DNA from: DATFVA01 sp963839165
Lineage (GTDB): Bacteria > Bacteroidota > Ignavibacteria > Ignavibacteriales > Ignavibacteriaceae
Direction: 5' to 3'
Length of the DNA stretch: 64,000 nucleotides
NCBI GenBank assembly: GCA_963839165.1
Contig: CAWIUG010000005.1
Coordinates: 806,001 to 870,000 of the forward strand
Shown: one piece after another, positions 52,951 to 63,801 of the stretch
How the letters are laid out: each line of letters begins with the position of its first letter
How positions within the stretch are numbered: the first letter of the stretch is position 1
Translations under genes and position numbers: made by a program
Notes under the pieces: model-generated
Told to the model about the DNA's origin: nothing
Database searches by the model: none
The model's input: the letters and a program-made list of their open reading frames with translations, nothing else

Positions 52951-54303
52951 ATGAAAATTTACAAAAATACCATAGCCCGATTTCAGGTAATCATATTTCT
53001 GATGCTATGTTTTGCCGTCACTGCTTTTTCCAGTCCCGCTTCTAACGTTACCATTCATTTTACCGGAATGTCGCCTCATCTGAATCAAAATCTTTATTTA
53101 AGAGTAGTTGACAAGGGTACTTTGAAAGAAACCGGAAGAACAATGCAGCAGATTACAACCGCCGATTTTGATGTTGTGCTCGATGCAGTAACAGCCGGCA
53201 GAAGTTATTTTATTGATTTCTTCGCAGATTTCAATTCTAATGGATTGTATGATACACCCCCGGCGGATCATGCATGGAGATTAGAGCTGGATAATGCTGC
53301 CGGAAATGATGAGCTGAATTTTTCACACAACACAAATTTTACCGATATAAAATGGGTTTACATGTTTACAATGAATTTCACCGGTATGACACCGCATGTC
53401 GGTCAAATGCTGGAGCTGAGGGTGGAAGATAATCTTACCAATAAGGAAGTGGACAGGATCAAAATACCTTCAATAGCTTCACCCGATTTTACAGTGCAGA
53501 TCCCGGGATTAAAATTAAATACCGAGTATAAAGCAGAGTTCTATGCCGATCTTAACGGCAACGGTATATATGATTCGCCACCGACGGATCACGCCTGGAG
53601 AGTCGATTTTACAGATGACTCAGGGGATGAGACTATCGATTTCAGTCATAATACCAACTTCACAGATATAAACTGGAAATATCTGCTAACAGTAAATTTC
53701 ATTTCAATGACCCCTCACCTCGGACAGCTTTTTGAGCTCAGGGTTGTAAGACAGGATAATCAGCAGGAAATCGGAAGAGTATCATTGCCCGCAATTCTCG
53801 TGCAGGATTTTACTGTTTACGTTCCCGGTATTGAAATCGAGCATGGGTATAATATAGATTTCTATGCCGACTTTAATGGTAATGGTATCTACGATGCTCC
53901 GCCCGCAGATCACGCGTGGAGACTGACTTTCAGTTCCCCGAACGGAGATTTCATTCAGGATTTCACTCACAACACGAATTTTACCGATATACAGTGGCCT
54001 AATCCTACCGCTATAAGAGAAACAGAGAATAATAGCATTGCCGGTTATGAATTAGGTCAGAACTATCCGAATCCCTTTAATCCTTCAACCATCATAACAT
54101 TCAGTACAGGCAAAAAAGAGTTTGTAACACTTAAGGTTTATAATCTGCTCGGGAAAGAAGTATCAACCCTGGTAAACGGGAATCTACCGGCCGGCTCTTA
54201 CTCAGTTAATTTTAATGCTGCTAATCTTGCCAGCGGAGTTTACCTCTACACCCTAAGTACAGCCGGCTTCAGAAAAACTCAAAAGATGATCTTAATGCGG
54301 TAA
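52951..54303 (+). CDS. three-repeat surface protein with T9SS sorting domain
   Basis: A 450-residue secreted protein (signal peptide about 1-27). Residues 30-350 are three copies of a roughly 105-residue beta domain, each with a FTGM(S/T)PH opening, a YADxNGNGIYDxPPxDHAWR block and an FSHNTNFTDIxW end. The NGNGIYD loop resembles a calcium-binding site. A C-terminal type A sorting domain (LGQNYPNPFNPSTIITFS...SGVYLYTL) follows. AAGGAGG gives a very strong ribosome site. The repeats keep the His and Trp of DHAWR in all three, hinting at metal or haem contact; this is inference. It pairs with the CX4CH lipoprotein. Confidence 0.85.
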   Translation: MKIYKNTIARFQVIIFLMLCFAVTAFSSPASNVTIHFTGMSPHLNQNLYLRVVDKGTLKETGRTMQQITTADFDVVLDAVTAGRSYFIDFFADFNSNGLYDTPPADHAWRLELDNAAGNDELNFSHNTNFTDIKWVYMFTMNFTGMTPHVGQMLELRVEDNLTNKEVDRIKIPSIASPDFTVQIPGLKLNTEYKAEFYADLNGNGIYDSPPTDHAWRVDFTDDSGDETIDFSHNTNFTDINWKYLLTVNFISMTPHLGQLFELRVVRQDNQQEIGRVSLPAILVQDFTVYVPGIEIEHGYNIDFYADFNGNGIYDAPPADHAWRLTFSSPNGDFIQDFTHNTNFTDIQWPNPTAIRETENNSIAGYELGQNYPNPFNPSTIITFSTGKKEFVTLKVYNLLGKEVSTLVNGNLPAGSYSVNFNAANLASGVYLYTLSTAGFRKTQKMILMR

Positions 54304-54566
54304 GGAATAATTGCAGATAACACAGTCATATAGTCCTCCATAATTTTAATTCGTTCGAATTGATTATACCCAACCGGAAGGCGATAAAAAATGTAAATTA
54401 TCACGAAGCAGCGGAAAGAGGTCACGCAGAGCTGCCATACCGACAGCCGGACACAGAAGACATTAATCATCCGGCGGCCGATGGCTGATATTTAACACAG
54501 TGTTACTCCCGAATTATTTTATACTGTAAAAACGATACGATAATTAAACTAAAGAAAGGAAGATGT

Positions 54567-55774
54567 ATGAAAGCTGTAGTGTATGAAGGGAGAGAAAAAG
54601 ATAAAGGTGAATGATGTGAAAGACCCCGGGATTTCCAAACCAACAGACGCCATTCTGCGCGTAACCTCGGCAGCCATCTGCGGAAGCGACCTCCATATGT
54701 ACGACGGAAGAACGAACGTGGATAAGGGAACAGTGCTGGGACATGAAATAATGGGAGTAATTGAAGAAATAGGCGATGCCGTTCAGCAGATAAAGAAGGG
54801 CGACAGAGTTGTTCTCCCGTTCAATATCTCCTGCGGAACATGCTACAACTGTGTGAGAGGCTACACCAATATGTGCCTCACTATGAACCCTGACGCACCC
54901 AGCGCGGCCTACGGCTATGCCGGAATGGGTCCCTACAGCGGAGGGCAGGCACAATACGTACTGGTACCGCATGCCGATTTCAACGCTTTGAAGCTCCCCG
55001 GCGAACCTTACGATGAGCACGAAGACGACTTCCTGATGCTGGCAGACATATTCCCCACAGCCTGGCATGCCAATGTAATGGCAAACGTTGAAACAGGTGG
55101 AAGCGTGGCAATTTACGGTGCAGGTCCGGTAGGACTGCTATCGGTTATGTCGGCTCGGCTAAGAGGAGCAGCGGAAGTTTACATAGCAGACCGGGAAGAA
55201 ACGCGTTTAAAAGAAAGCCGAAGAACTCGGTGCAATTCCCATCAACTTTACCGACGGTCCTCCGAGCAAACAGATTCAGGAAAAAAGGAAAAACAACAAA
55301 CCGCTGAACACTATGCTGAGAGGCGGAGAAGAAAAACTATTCGATTATGTTCTCAGCGGAATTGATGCGGTAGGATACCAGTCGCACAAATTTGACAACC
55401 CTGAAGAAGAAAAAGCTAACGAAGTAATAGAAGACCTGATAAACATTGTTGGTCCCGGCGGAAGCATCGGGCTTATCGGCGTATATATGCCCAAAGACCC
55501 CGGCGCACCTAACAAGCAGCTGCGCAACGGCATATTTGATATAGATCTGGGGTTACTGTGGAATAAGGCAATAAGCGTAGGCACCGGCCAATGTCCCGTT
55601 AAACGATACAACGTAATGCTGAGGGATCTGATCGTTGCAGGGAAAGCTAAGCCCGGCACGATAGTAACGCAGCACATCGGGATAGAAGATGCACCGGATT
55701 TCTACGCCCATTTCGATGAGCGCGAAGCCGACTACCACAAGATAGTGATTCAGCCCGACGGCAAAGCAGCGTAA
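54567..55774 (+). pseudogene. zinc-dependent alcohol/formaldehyde dehydrogenase, two frameshifts
   Basis: Read across two one-base insertions the gene gives about 402 residues of the glutathione-independent formaldehyde dehydrogenase-like medium-chain family. From ATG 54567 MKAVVYEGREK is followed by a frame change in an A5 run (54595-54599), then catalytic zinc ligands in AAICGSDLHMYDG and GHEIMGV, the four-Cys structural zinc site CGTCYNCVRGYTNMC, and the NAD loop YGAGPVGLLSV. A second change at about 55209-55216 joins REETRLK to KAEELGAIPINFTDGP and the C-terminal part. Both sites are short homopolymers, so a consensus error is as likely as a true pseudogene. Confidence 0.8.
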
Positions 55775-55795
55775 AAGGAATTATGGGGGGTGTAT

Positions 55796-57460
55796 TTACA
55801 TAAGCATCAGCAGCAGCGAGCCTATCGGCAGAATAAACGAAAAGTAAAACAAGTACACCCCGTAGTTTACCTTCCAGTTAAGGATGATCTTATACCACAG
55901 GTAAATACCGAAACCTATTATCAGGTGGATGCCCATAAAATCCATTCCCGAGGCCTTCACAAAATTCTGCACAACCGTCATCAGGAAGATCAGCACAAGG
56001 ATGATCAGGTCGATGCCCGAGAGAAAGCGAGGGACGTCGGTCGAACAGCCTTTCCCTGGTAAGCAGGAAGAAGACAATAAAGAGGAACAGGAACAGGTAG
56101 CTGAACCTTACAATCACCTGGCTACATTCGCGGCCACCGTAAAAGACGACAGCAGGGGCGACGATAGTCCCGCAATCGCCGAAAAGATCAGCAGGTTTAT
56201 CAAAACGTACGTCTCACTGAATATCCCGTTCTTCAGGAACTGGTAATGCGAAATAAAGAACAGGGCCGAGCAGGCCGCAATCAGGATCATAGTTGTTAGT
56301 CCTGTTATCTTCGAATCGCCCGGTATAAGGAAAGCGATCAGCAGGGCCGATGCAAACAGCGAAAGCGGCATCAGGAAGTTCTTATAGATGCTGATATACG
56401 TTCCGGGCATCCTGTTGATAACAACCTTCGCGTTATCCCTGAATTTCCGTGAACGCACAATGTTCTGCACCAGCGGCTTCATAAACAGCAAAGTAAGTCC
56501 GAACACCGCAAAGAAGATAAGCGCATAGCCCTTTGACACTACCATGTAATAATAAGCCAGCATAATAAACACGATTGAGAGCATCTGGAGGATAAACACG
56601 GCATACTTATGCTCAATATTATTCCCTATCAGCACGTGGTGGAAGTGATTCCTGTCGGGCAGGAAAGGACTCTTCTTATTCCACAGCCTTATCAGCATAA
56701 CCTTAACCGTATCGGCAAGCGGGAGTCCCAGCAGGATAAGCGGGAAAGTAAGACTAAGACGTTCTGCCTGTATTATAACTGGGAGTAATAAGCAGCGCGG
56801 CAAGCATGATAAACATCCCGAGCACCAGCGATCCCGTATCTCCCAGGAAGATCCTTGCCGGGTAGGCATTATACTTAAGGAATCCGAGCGTAGAGCCCAC
56901 AAGCGCGGCGCACATAACAAGCAGAAAAGTATTATTTGCCATGGTAAGCCAGCCAGAAGATCATGAAGAAAACGATAAGGGAGAACCCGGTAACCAGTCC
57001 ATCCATCCCGTCCATCAGGTTAATAGAATTAACCGCGGCCACAATGAAGACAGTAAGGAGTATATAGCTCCAGGGAGTGGGGATAACGAAAGTAAAGAGA
57101 CTTATGCTGTCGAACATCGGTGCAAGGAACATGACAGCAGAAGCCGGCAGCCGCAAACTGAAGGATAAACTTCTTCTTCCAGTCGAGTCCCCGCTTATCA
57201 TCCACCATCCCGCAGACAAGCAGGAGCGAAGATGAAATAAGCACAAGTCTGATCATATGAAGATCAGGAACGAAGCTGATGAGAACAACAGCAGTAACAG
57301 CAAAAATAACAATTCCGCCCATTCTTGGAGTGGGCTCGGTATGAAGTTTTCTTCCTCCGGGCTTATCAACTATATCAAGTTTAGTAAGAAAACTGATAAC
57401 ATAAGGGAGAGAGAAGATTGTAAGAGTAAGACTAAGAAAAAATATCAGTACATAAATCAT
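55796..57460 (-). pseudogene. WecA/MraY-family undecaprenyl-phosphate sugar-1-phosphate transferase, frameshifted
   Basis: At least five frame changes (near 57145, 56940, 56780, 56115 and 56040) split one long membrane protein of about 555 residues. Joined, it shows the start MIYVLIFFLSLTLTIF, KPGGRKLHTEPTPRMGGI, VCGMVDDKRGLDWKKKF, the catalytic NSINLMDGMDGL, FLGDTGSLVLG, and the His motif RNHFHHVLIG, all typical of WecA-like enzymes that load GlcNAc-1-phosphate or a related sugar onto undecaprenyl phosphate. The C-terminal 200 residues are an extra multi-helix region. This is the initiating enzyme for the polysaccharide locus downstream. Convergent with the dehydrogenase gene. Confidence 0.8.
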
Positions 57461-57735
57461 TCAATAAGCCCCTCGGATTTTTCAGGGATTCATAGTTATT
57501 TAGCATTAACACGAACCGAATCAAAGATAAAAATATTGCCGAATGGAAGTAATTCAAAAAGAATACCACTATCAACTGCCTAAAATTAAAAAATTATTAA
57601 GTATGATAAACCGCCCCGCACATGATATTATATACCGAAAATATTACCGTATATCGGAAATCTTCACCAATGACATACAAAAAATTTACTTATCTTTAAC
57701 GAGACTATACAATCAGGGAATCCCTTGATCCCCTC

Positions 57736-59400
57736 TTACAACCCATAACTTACCCCGAGCAAAAACTGCTCTTCTTCCCCTCATAAACTCCGGCGTCTGG
57801 CTGCATCCTCATCCCTAATATCCGAAAGTATAAGCCAGCTTTGCAAACAAATTATGAAAAACTTCGTACCTGACATCCAGTCCAATCCTTAGCCATGATA
57901 ACTTACTCCCATACAGAAAATCAGGATAAGGAAGCTGGTACTGTTCTTCAGGCGATTCCTTCTTTCCCTTTCTTACATACCATCCTGAAAGCTCTGCCGA
58001 CAATCCTCTTAATATCCACTGCTTATAACGAACATAAACCTGATCGGCATTACTCCCTATCCAGTGCCCAAGCTGATACCCGTAGCTGGTATAAGCTGTG
58101 TCTGATCAGAATTCGTATAAACAAAAGGATTAAGCCGTGGAGTATTCAATAGTAAAAACTGAATTAGGGACTATCAGGATCAGCAGTCTCTGCCCCGATA
58201 GTATAAGCTATAGCAGAAAGATTTCCTCCCTTGAATACATTCTCAAGAGAAAGCTCATCAATAAAAAGAGTAGAATAAAACTTTGTTCTTATTTGTTCAT
58301 TTATATAATAAACATCCCCGAACATCTGTGCATTATCGCCGGTGTTGCTGTTCTGAATACTCCCTGCTGCTGAAGATAATGATCTGCCGCCCTGAAAAAC
58401 ATAACAGGGATAAGATATAATGGTTCAAGGTGATCGCTGTATACAATAGATTCACCAATTGAAAGATTAACATTCCCGGGTATTTTAAACGTCAGCATAT
58501 GAGCGGCAATAAACTTTTCAACCTGCGAATAAGTATCTCTTCTATTTACAACGCCATACCTGAAAGAAGATGAGTCAATTATTCCTGAATGCAGCCATCC
58601 GTGAATATAAGTAAACTGCAGCCAGTCAACAGGACTAAAATCCAGTCGTATCATTGGAAAAGAAGGAGCCTTATCCGAAAAAATCAACTGACCTCCCTGT
58701 CCGCTTCCCCAGTTAAGATAATACTTGCCGGCAGAAATAACCCCGTTACTCCAGCCGTAATTCACTTCTGCATCAACCTCATCATACTGCACACTTTGTT
58801 TTCCGGTTTTTGTAATATTTATGCCAGGTACAGGAGTAAGAGATTTTGTAAGATCAATATTATCCCCCGTTTCCTCATTATCCCTGAACTTCAGAGAAAA
58901 ACCCCAGTTATTATAATAACCCATAAGCTGAGCACCATTAAACCTGTGCGAATTATTCTTCCCATCCATAAAATTAACATCATACCCAAGAATAGGATCA
59001 GCATAAAAAGTAAAAGAAGAATCCCGGTACCTGAACACCCTGAACCTCCCCGTTTCACCCGATGATAAAAAACATTTCTTTGCGTCTTCGTGCCTTCGTG
59101 GCATTTCCTTCGTGCCTGGTTCTTTATATTCATATCTTCATCCGCAAATTCCTCCAAATAAAAATCCAGTTCCTCTTTCTCAAACAAGTAAGCTTCACGC
59201 TAACCGAATCAGCTTTCAGAAGATAATCCAGCAATCTCCCCTCTTGTTATCGGTTTAACAGCAGTATTAAAATCAATATATCCCTTAACCGTCATCCTTT
59301 CCAGGAAATCATAAACATTACTCCCCACCGGCTCATACACCGACTGAGCAAATGTAATGGCTGTAAATAATATCGATAGAATATTATTCTCTTCGAATAT
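57736..59400 (-). pseudogene. Wzi-like capsule assembly outer-membrane protein, frameshifted
   Basis: Several frames together read as one exported barrel protein. The N-terminal part (59200-59390) has a leader ending FAQS and then VYEPVGSNVYDFLERMTVKG, the usual opening of these proteins. The core (58301-59075) includes NFMDGKNNSHRFNGAQLMGY, WSNGVISAGKYYLNWGSGQG and WLQFTYIHGWLHSG, and the end (57736-58003) reads FHNLFAKLAYTFGY then EEEQFLLGVSYGL. Wzi proteins hold or export capsule at the outer membrane. A dispersed repeat sits inside it at 59078-59119. Start and frame joins are approximate. Confidence 0.7.
59078..59119. repeat. dispersed repeat inside the Wzi-like gene
   Basis: CTTTGCGTCTTCGTGCCTTC, GTGGCATTTC, then CTTCGTGCCTGG. 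The minus-strand form (CACGAAGGCACGAAGACGCAAAG) is a phrase seen repeatedly between genes in many genomes. Here it lies in the N-terminal coding part and would add about 14 foreign residues (RRKCHEGTKTQRN). Confidence 0.6.
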
Positions 59401-59455
59401 TCAATCTTCAATTTTCAATATTACTTTAATATTTAAAAGAATTGTTTCATCTTCC

Positions 59456-60213
59456 TTAAATTCTTACAACCAAAGTAAATAACGGAAATGGCATATTATT
59501 CCCCTTCAACGCAATATAGTCCTCTTTACTCTTCTGAAAAATATTCCCCAGACTCTTATTACTTGCCCCACCTGTTCTCATCTTAACCGTAACCTCCGGC
59601 AAATAAGAAACCCTTATACCCTTTTTACTAAACAACCGCAGAACCATATCATAATCAGAAGAAATTTTATAATTAAGATTATATATTCCATTAGATCAAA
59701 AAGTTCTTTTTTAACAAATAAAGTAGGGTGCGGAGGCATCCATCCAAACCGAAGAGTCTTAAAATCCCCCGAATGCCATTTACGGAATGTTTTCCCCTTA
59801 CTGTCTATATATTCCAGATCCGAATAAACCATATCCGCATTATCTTTTTCAAATAATGCTGCAATTTTTTCAATTACAAATTCATCAGCAAAAACATCAT
59901 CCGAATGAAGCAGGCCTATAACATCCCCCGAAGCCAGTTTTATCCCCTTATTTAAAGCATCATATATCCCCTCATCCCTCTCACTAATCCATCTAAACGC
60001 ATCCTTGTCACCGTCTCTCGTCATCCGAACTTGTTTCAGCATCTCTTCCTTGTCATCCTGAACTTGTTTCAGGATCTCTACACTCCCATCCGTACTACCC
60101 CCATCAACAACAATATGCTCAATATCTGTTATAACTTTGAGACTGAACAGATTTAATGCAGATTCTAATGTCGATGAGTTATTATAAACAGCAGTTATAA
60201 TCGTGAATTTCAT
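59456..60213 (-). pseudogene. family 2 glycosyltransferase, frameshifted
   Basis: The N-terminal 180 residues from ATG 60213 are a clear GT2 fold: FTIITAVYNNSSTLESALNL, the DxD-like HIVVDGGSTDGSVEIL, RWISERDEGIYDALNKGI, GLLHSDDVFADE and MPPHPTLFVKKELF. A frame change near 59650 joins MVLRLFSKKGIRVSYLPEVT and the C-terminus. Relatives with this GIYDALNKGI motif transfer sugars in O-antigen or capsule synthesis. Between DGGSTDGSVEIL and RWISERDEG the protein has about 19 extra residues (KQVQDDKEEMLKQVRMTR...), encoded by two copies of a palindromic repeat. Confidence 0.8.
60019..60079. repeat. two copies of an ATCCTGAA-palindrome repeat inside the GT2 gene
   Basis: Copy at 60051-60079 holds ATCCTGAA-CTTGT-TTCAGGAT, a perfect 8-bp palindrome. 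A second, decayed copy lies at 60019-60046 in the same orientation. TGTCATCCTGAACTTGTTTC is a well-known dispersed intergenic repeat; here the pair adds coding residues in frame. Confidence 0.8.
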
Positions 60214-60758
60214 TCACTAATAACTCTTTCTTTTACCTTAACCGCAGGATTTCCCTGGTATATTCCATATGCATCAGCATCCTTTGTTAATACGCTGCCT
60301 GCTGTTAAAATAGAATGTGAATGCATAGTTACACCTGGACATACAACCGCCTGCGCTCCAACCCATACACCATCCTCAAGAGTTATCTCACCAATCATCA
60401 AATCGAACGTTTCTTTTTTATAGTTATGGTTACCTGTTAACAGCATTGCCCCCTGCGATATACTAACATTGTTTCCTATTTTTACTTTACCAAGATTATC
60501 AATCCACGAATTCTCACCCAGCCACACATTATCACCAATCTCAAGAAACCAAGGATATTTGATATTAACACATGGTTTTATTACAACTCCATTGCCAACT
60601 TTTGCTCCCCAGAGTTTTAGTGTAAGAACCTTAAGTGCACCCGGCCAGGGGAAAGAAGTTTTAAACACAAACATATTCTTAAAATACCAGAAGAAACGTT
60701 TTAAAAGGATTACCAGGTTTATACCAGGAGTTATTGAATTTGAAAGATCGGTTTTCAC
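60210..60758 (-). CDS. WcaF-type hexapeptide-repeat acetyltransferase
   Basis: A 182-residue left-handed beta-helix acetyltransferase from GTG 60758. Hexapeptide repeats run from about 60 to 165 (VKIGNNVSISQGAMLLTGNH, NYKKETFDLMIGEITLEDG, VWVGAQAVVCPGVTMHSHSI, LTAGSVLTKDA). The NHNY-(K)-F segment with the catalytic His and the pattern YGIYQGNPAVKVKER are typical of the colanic acid WcaF/maltose acetyltransferase group. It would acetylate a sugar of the surface polysaccharide. It is one of the few intact genes of this locus and overlaps the start of the GT2 gene by 4 bases. Confidence 0.85.
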   Translation of the reverse strand: MKTDLSNSITPGINLVILLKRFFWYFKNMFVFKTSFPWPGALKVLTLKLWGAKVGNGVVIKPCVNIKYPWFLEIGDNVWLGENSWIDNLGKVKIGNNVSISQGAMLLTGNHNYKKETFDLMIGEITLEDGVWVGAQAVVCPGVTMHSHSILTAGSVLTKDADAYGIYQGNPAVKVKERVISE

Positions 60759-60760
60759 AT

Positions 60761-61960
60761 TTAATTATTTTTTAAAGCTTTATATATCTCAACTTTTTGG
60801 CTGAAAGGATTAAATTTCTCGTCAACAACTTCATAACATCTATTTTGTACAACTTCCCTATCAGGATTTTCTGAAAACCATTCGTTAATGGTAGCGACTA
60901 GGTGGTTTAAAAATCATTAAAATTAAAATAATCACCATTATATTTTGGTATTATAGCTTCATATTCGGGCATTTGTTGATCAAAATTATTGTGTGTAATA
61001 ACAGGCGTTCCATACATTAAAGAATGAATTGCAGTTAATCCAACTTCACCAGGAGATATACAACAATCACTACACGCTATTAACCTGTAATTTAGTTCCT
61101 CATCATATGAAGCTCCAAAAAAATTAACCCTATCTTGTAAAGAGTGGTAATTAACTCGCTTTAAAAGTCTCTTTTTCTCCATCTCCATCACCTACTATTA
61201 AGAGATAAAAATTATGTCCCTGCTTTCTCAAATTAGCTAAAGCGTCAATTAAAAGAATAATATTTTTTTGTTTAGTTAATCTGCCGATAAATAATAATTG
61301 TTTATATGATGAATTATTGAATAGACCTTTTCTAAATTCATTCAATTGGGATATTGATAAAGATCCGCGATATTTAATTTGATTTTTATAGTCTAATGAA
61401 TTGTTAATTACAAATAATCTACTTTCATCGAAGCCTAATTCTAACATATTTTTTTCTAAAGCTTCCATAAAGGAGAATTTCGTCGTAAATCTTTAAAGAA
61501 TATTCTATAAAATGATGTTTTTATGATATTATCTTCACTTAATATCCGATGTGTCCAATTTATTATGGGTTTCTTTTTTAATTTCGTTATTACTACAGCT
61601 ATTAATATAGAGATCCAATATGGTCCGGCATGAAAAATATAAGCGTCATAATTGCCTTTCCTAACATTTTTAATTTATCCTTTATAATAAAAAAGTCCTA
61701 TGAAAAAGTGGGACAATTTTTGAAACTAGTTTCCTGTGGAAAGACGTATGATTTAATGTTTGATATACTCATTTTATTGCTTCCAATAAAATGAAAGTTA
61801 AACTCTTTTGATTTGATTAACTCGTCGAATATACCTTTTCTATAATGAGGGAAACCTGGATAGATAACAGCTATATTTTTATTATTAATTATAACGTTTA
61901 TTAAACTTTCTAATTTTGAAATACGTTTTACGTTTAATTGGAGTACGTTGATATTGAGTA
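60761..61960 (-). pseudogene. family 4 glycosyltransferase, frameshifted
   Basis: Three or more frames combine into one GT4-type protein. N-terminal part: NIAVIYPGFPHYRKGIFDEL and IFHAGPYWISILIAVVITK. Middle: SYKQLLFIGRLTKQKNIILL, LLIVGDGDGEKE. C-terminal: VNFFGASYDEELNYRLIACS and CCISPGEVGLTAIHSLMYGT, which contains the GT4 nucleotide-sugar site (E at PGEVGLTAIH). The end reads YKALKNN before TAA 60761. The upper boundary is approximate because no start codon is in frame. AT content rises here compared with the rest of the window. Confidence 0.7.
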
Positions 61961-62763
61961 TAAATTCTTAATCGTACTAGGTAAGGATTTAAAAAACATT
62001 TTAAGTACTTTGTATTTATAGCTATAATATGGATATACGACTAAATAGTATATTAAATAAGTTATAAAATATTCAATAGGAAATAATTGGTAAGCATTTT
62101 TAACACCATTACTCCATTTTTTAATTAATTCTAATTATTGTCACGTGCTGATTTTGATTTTTATGCCAAAGTATGACACTCTGATCTTTCATAATTCTAT
62201 AACCACAATCTAATATCTTGCACGAAAGATAAGATTCTTCACCACCATACATATAATCATCTGGATAAAGACCTATTTCATCATATATCTTTTTTCTGTG
62301 AAGTGAAATGCCGCCCATAAATAAATAAGTTTCTTTTTTCGATTTTTTAATAATATCAAATTCTGTATCTATTTCAGAAATCTCAGAAAAATCATTAACT
62401 AATCAGTTATTACAGCAATATTATCACTCTGTTGAATAGCTTGAATTGCATTTTTATAGCATCTTTATGCAAGATTCCATCATTATCTACAAAGAAAATA
62501 AATTCTCCATTGCAAAAACCTATACCTCGATTTCTTCCACCGGGACAACCATAATTTTTATCTAGCTGATAATACTTTATATCTGCATTTAAAGATGATA
62601 TCTTTTGTCCAATTTTTTTATCATCAGACCCATTGTCTATAACAATAATTTCTATTTCGTGGTAACTCTGTTTTAATGCGCTATCAATTGCTCTAATTGT
62701 TTCATTAGTCCTATTCCAGTTTAGGATCATAATACTTACAAGAGGTCGATAATTATTATTCAC
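61934..62763 (-). pseudogene. family 2 glycosyltransferase, frameshifted
   Basis: From GTG 62763 the chain starts LVSIMILNWNRTNETIRAID, then EIIVIDNGSDD, NYGCPGGRNRGIGF and EFIFFVDNDGIL, the GT2 nucleotide and metal motifs of rhamnosyltransferase-like enzymes. A frame change near 62415 precedes MGGISLHRKKIYDEIGLYPD, DDYMYGGEESYLSCKI (catalytic ED-like GGEE). The C-terminus continues in another frame as LELIKKWSNGVKNAYQLFP to TAA 61934. Confidence 0.72.
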
Positions 62764-62802
62764 TTTTCATCTAATAATTTTTTTAGAAAGATTTTTACTC
62801 CT

Positions 62803-63801
62803 CTAATATTTAATTTTATTTGTCAAATACCTTTTTAGCCTTAATGTATTCATTTTACGGAAGTGATCCCAAAAATCTTTTGAAGGTTTTATTTTCTTTG
62901 TAATAATACTATTGTCGCTATTATTTACTCTTTCCTTATAGAATTTAACAATTAACGGAAAAATATTATATTCTAATAATAACTTTTTACGGGCAATATC
63001 CAGATAATCTTTTCTTTTGCTATATATCTGATTGGCATCTTTTAAAATGTTTTCAATCACAGTAAGAGATTCATTTATATTCTTAATATTTATATTTATA
63101 AAAGATATTTTCATTTGTAATAATCTTCTATATTCATACAACCGTAGTATATAGGAATCGTATATGCCAAAATAGGATCAGCAAATTTTTCAGTCCAATA
63201 ATCATTTATAGATGAATTCTCAATGCATATACTAAATTTATATCGTAATAATGCATCTGCCTTATCGTGAATAGGGTTAATATTTTTGCCAAAAAATTCT
63301 ATTTCTTTTTCGAAATATTTGTTAATTGTATCAAAAAAAATCATCCTTAAAGATCATGGTATTATTTTTTTGTTTGATGTAATGAAAGAGATTTTCTTAT
63401 CTTTTAATGGAGGATTTAGGTTATAAAGTTCATTATAATTATAAGCGTATGTATTATTATGAATATTCAAACCAAAATGCCATGGTAATGCCTGTTGTGT
63501 TATAAAATTAGCAGGATGATGGATTTGTGGATGTGAAGATATAATATAATCGAATTGATTTAGAAATTTAGTTGAGTACCTTCTGCTTGCTGGGGGTTCA
63601 CCACTATAAAGATTAACCCATTCTCACGACAACGTACTTCAACTTCGGAATTAATCGATTCATAAATGACAATAATATCCCAATTTTCTCCTAAAGACCC
63701 ATTTTCAAAAAAAACATATCCTTCTTTTTTTAAATTGTTTGGAAGTTGACGATAGAAGGTCTGAGACGTGGAAATGGCGTAAGAATATTTATTTTAATCA
63801 T
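62803..63801 (-). pseudogene. family 10 glycosyltransferase (fucosyltransferase-like), frameshifted
   Basis: Frames starting at ATG 63801 combine into a GT10-type protein. The N-terminal part reads YRQLPNNLKKEGYVFFENGS, then GEPPASRRYSTKFLNQFDYI with the typical GEPPxxxxYS motif and PWHFG. The C-terminal part reads YKFSICIENSSINDYWTEKF, then ADPILAYTIPIYYGCMNIED, which is the alpha-1,3-fucosyltransferase donor-binding motif. At least three frame changes. It would add fucose or a related GDP-linked deoxysugar to the polysaccharide. Confidence 0.75.
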
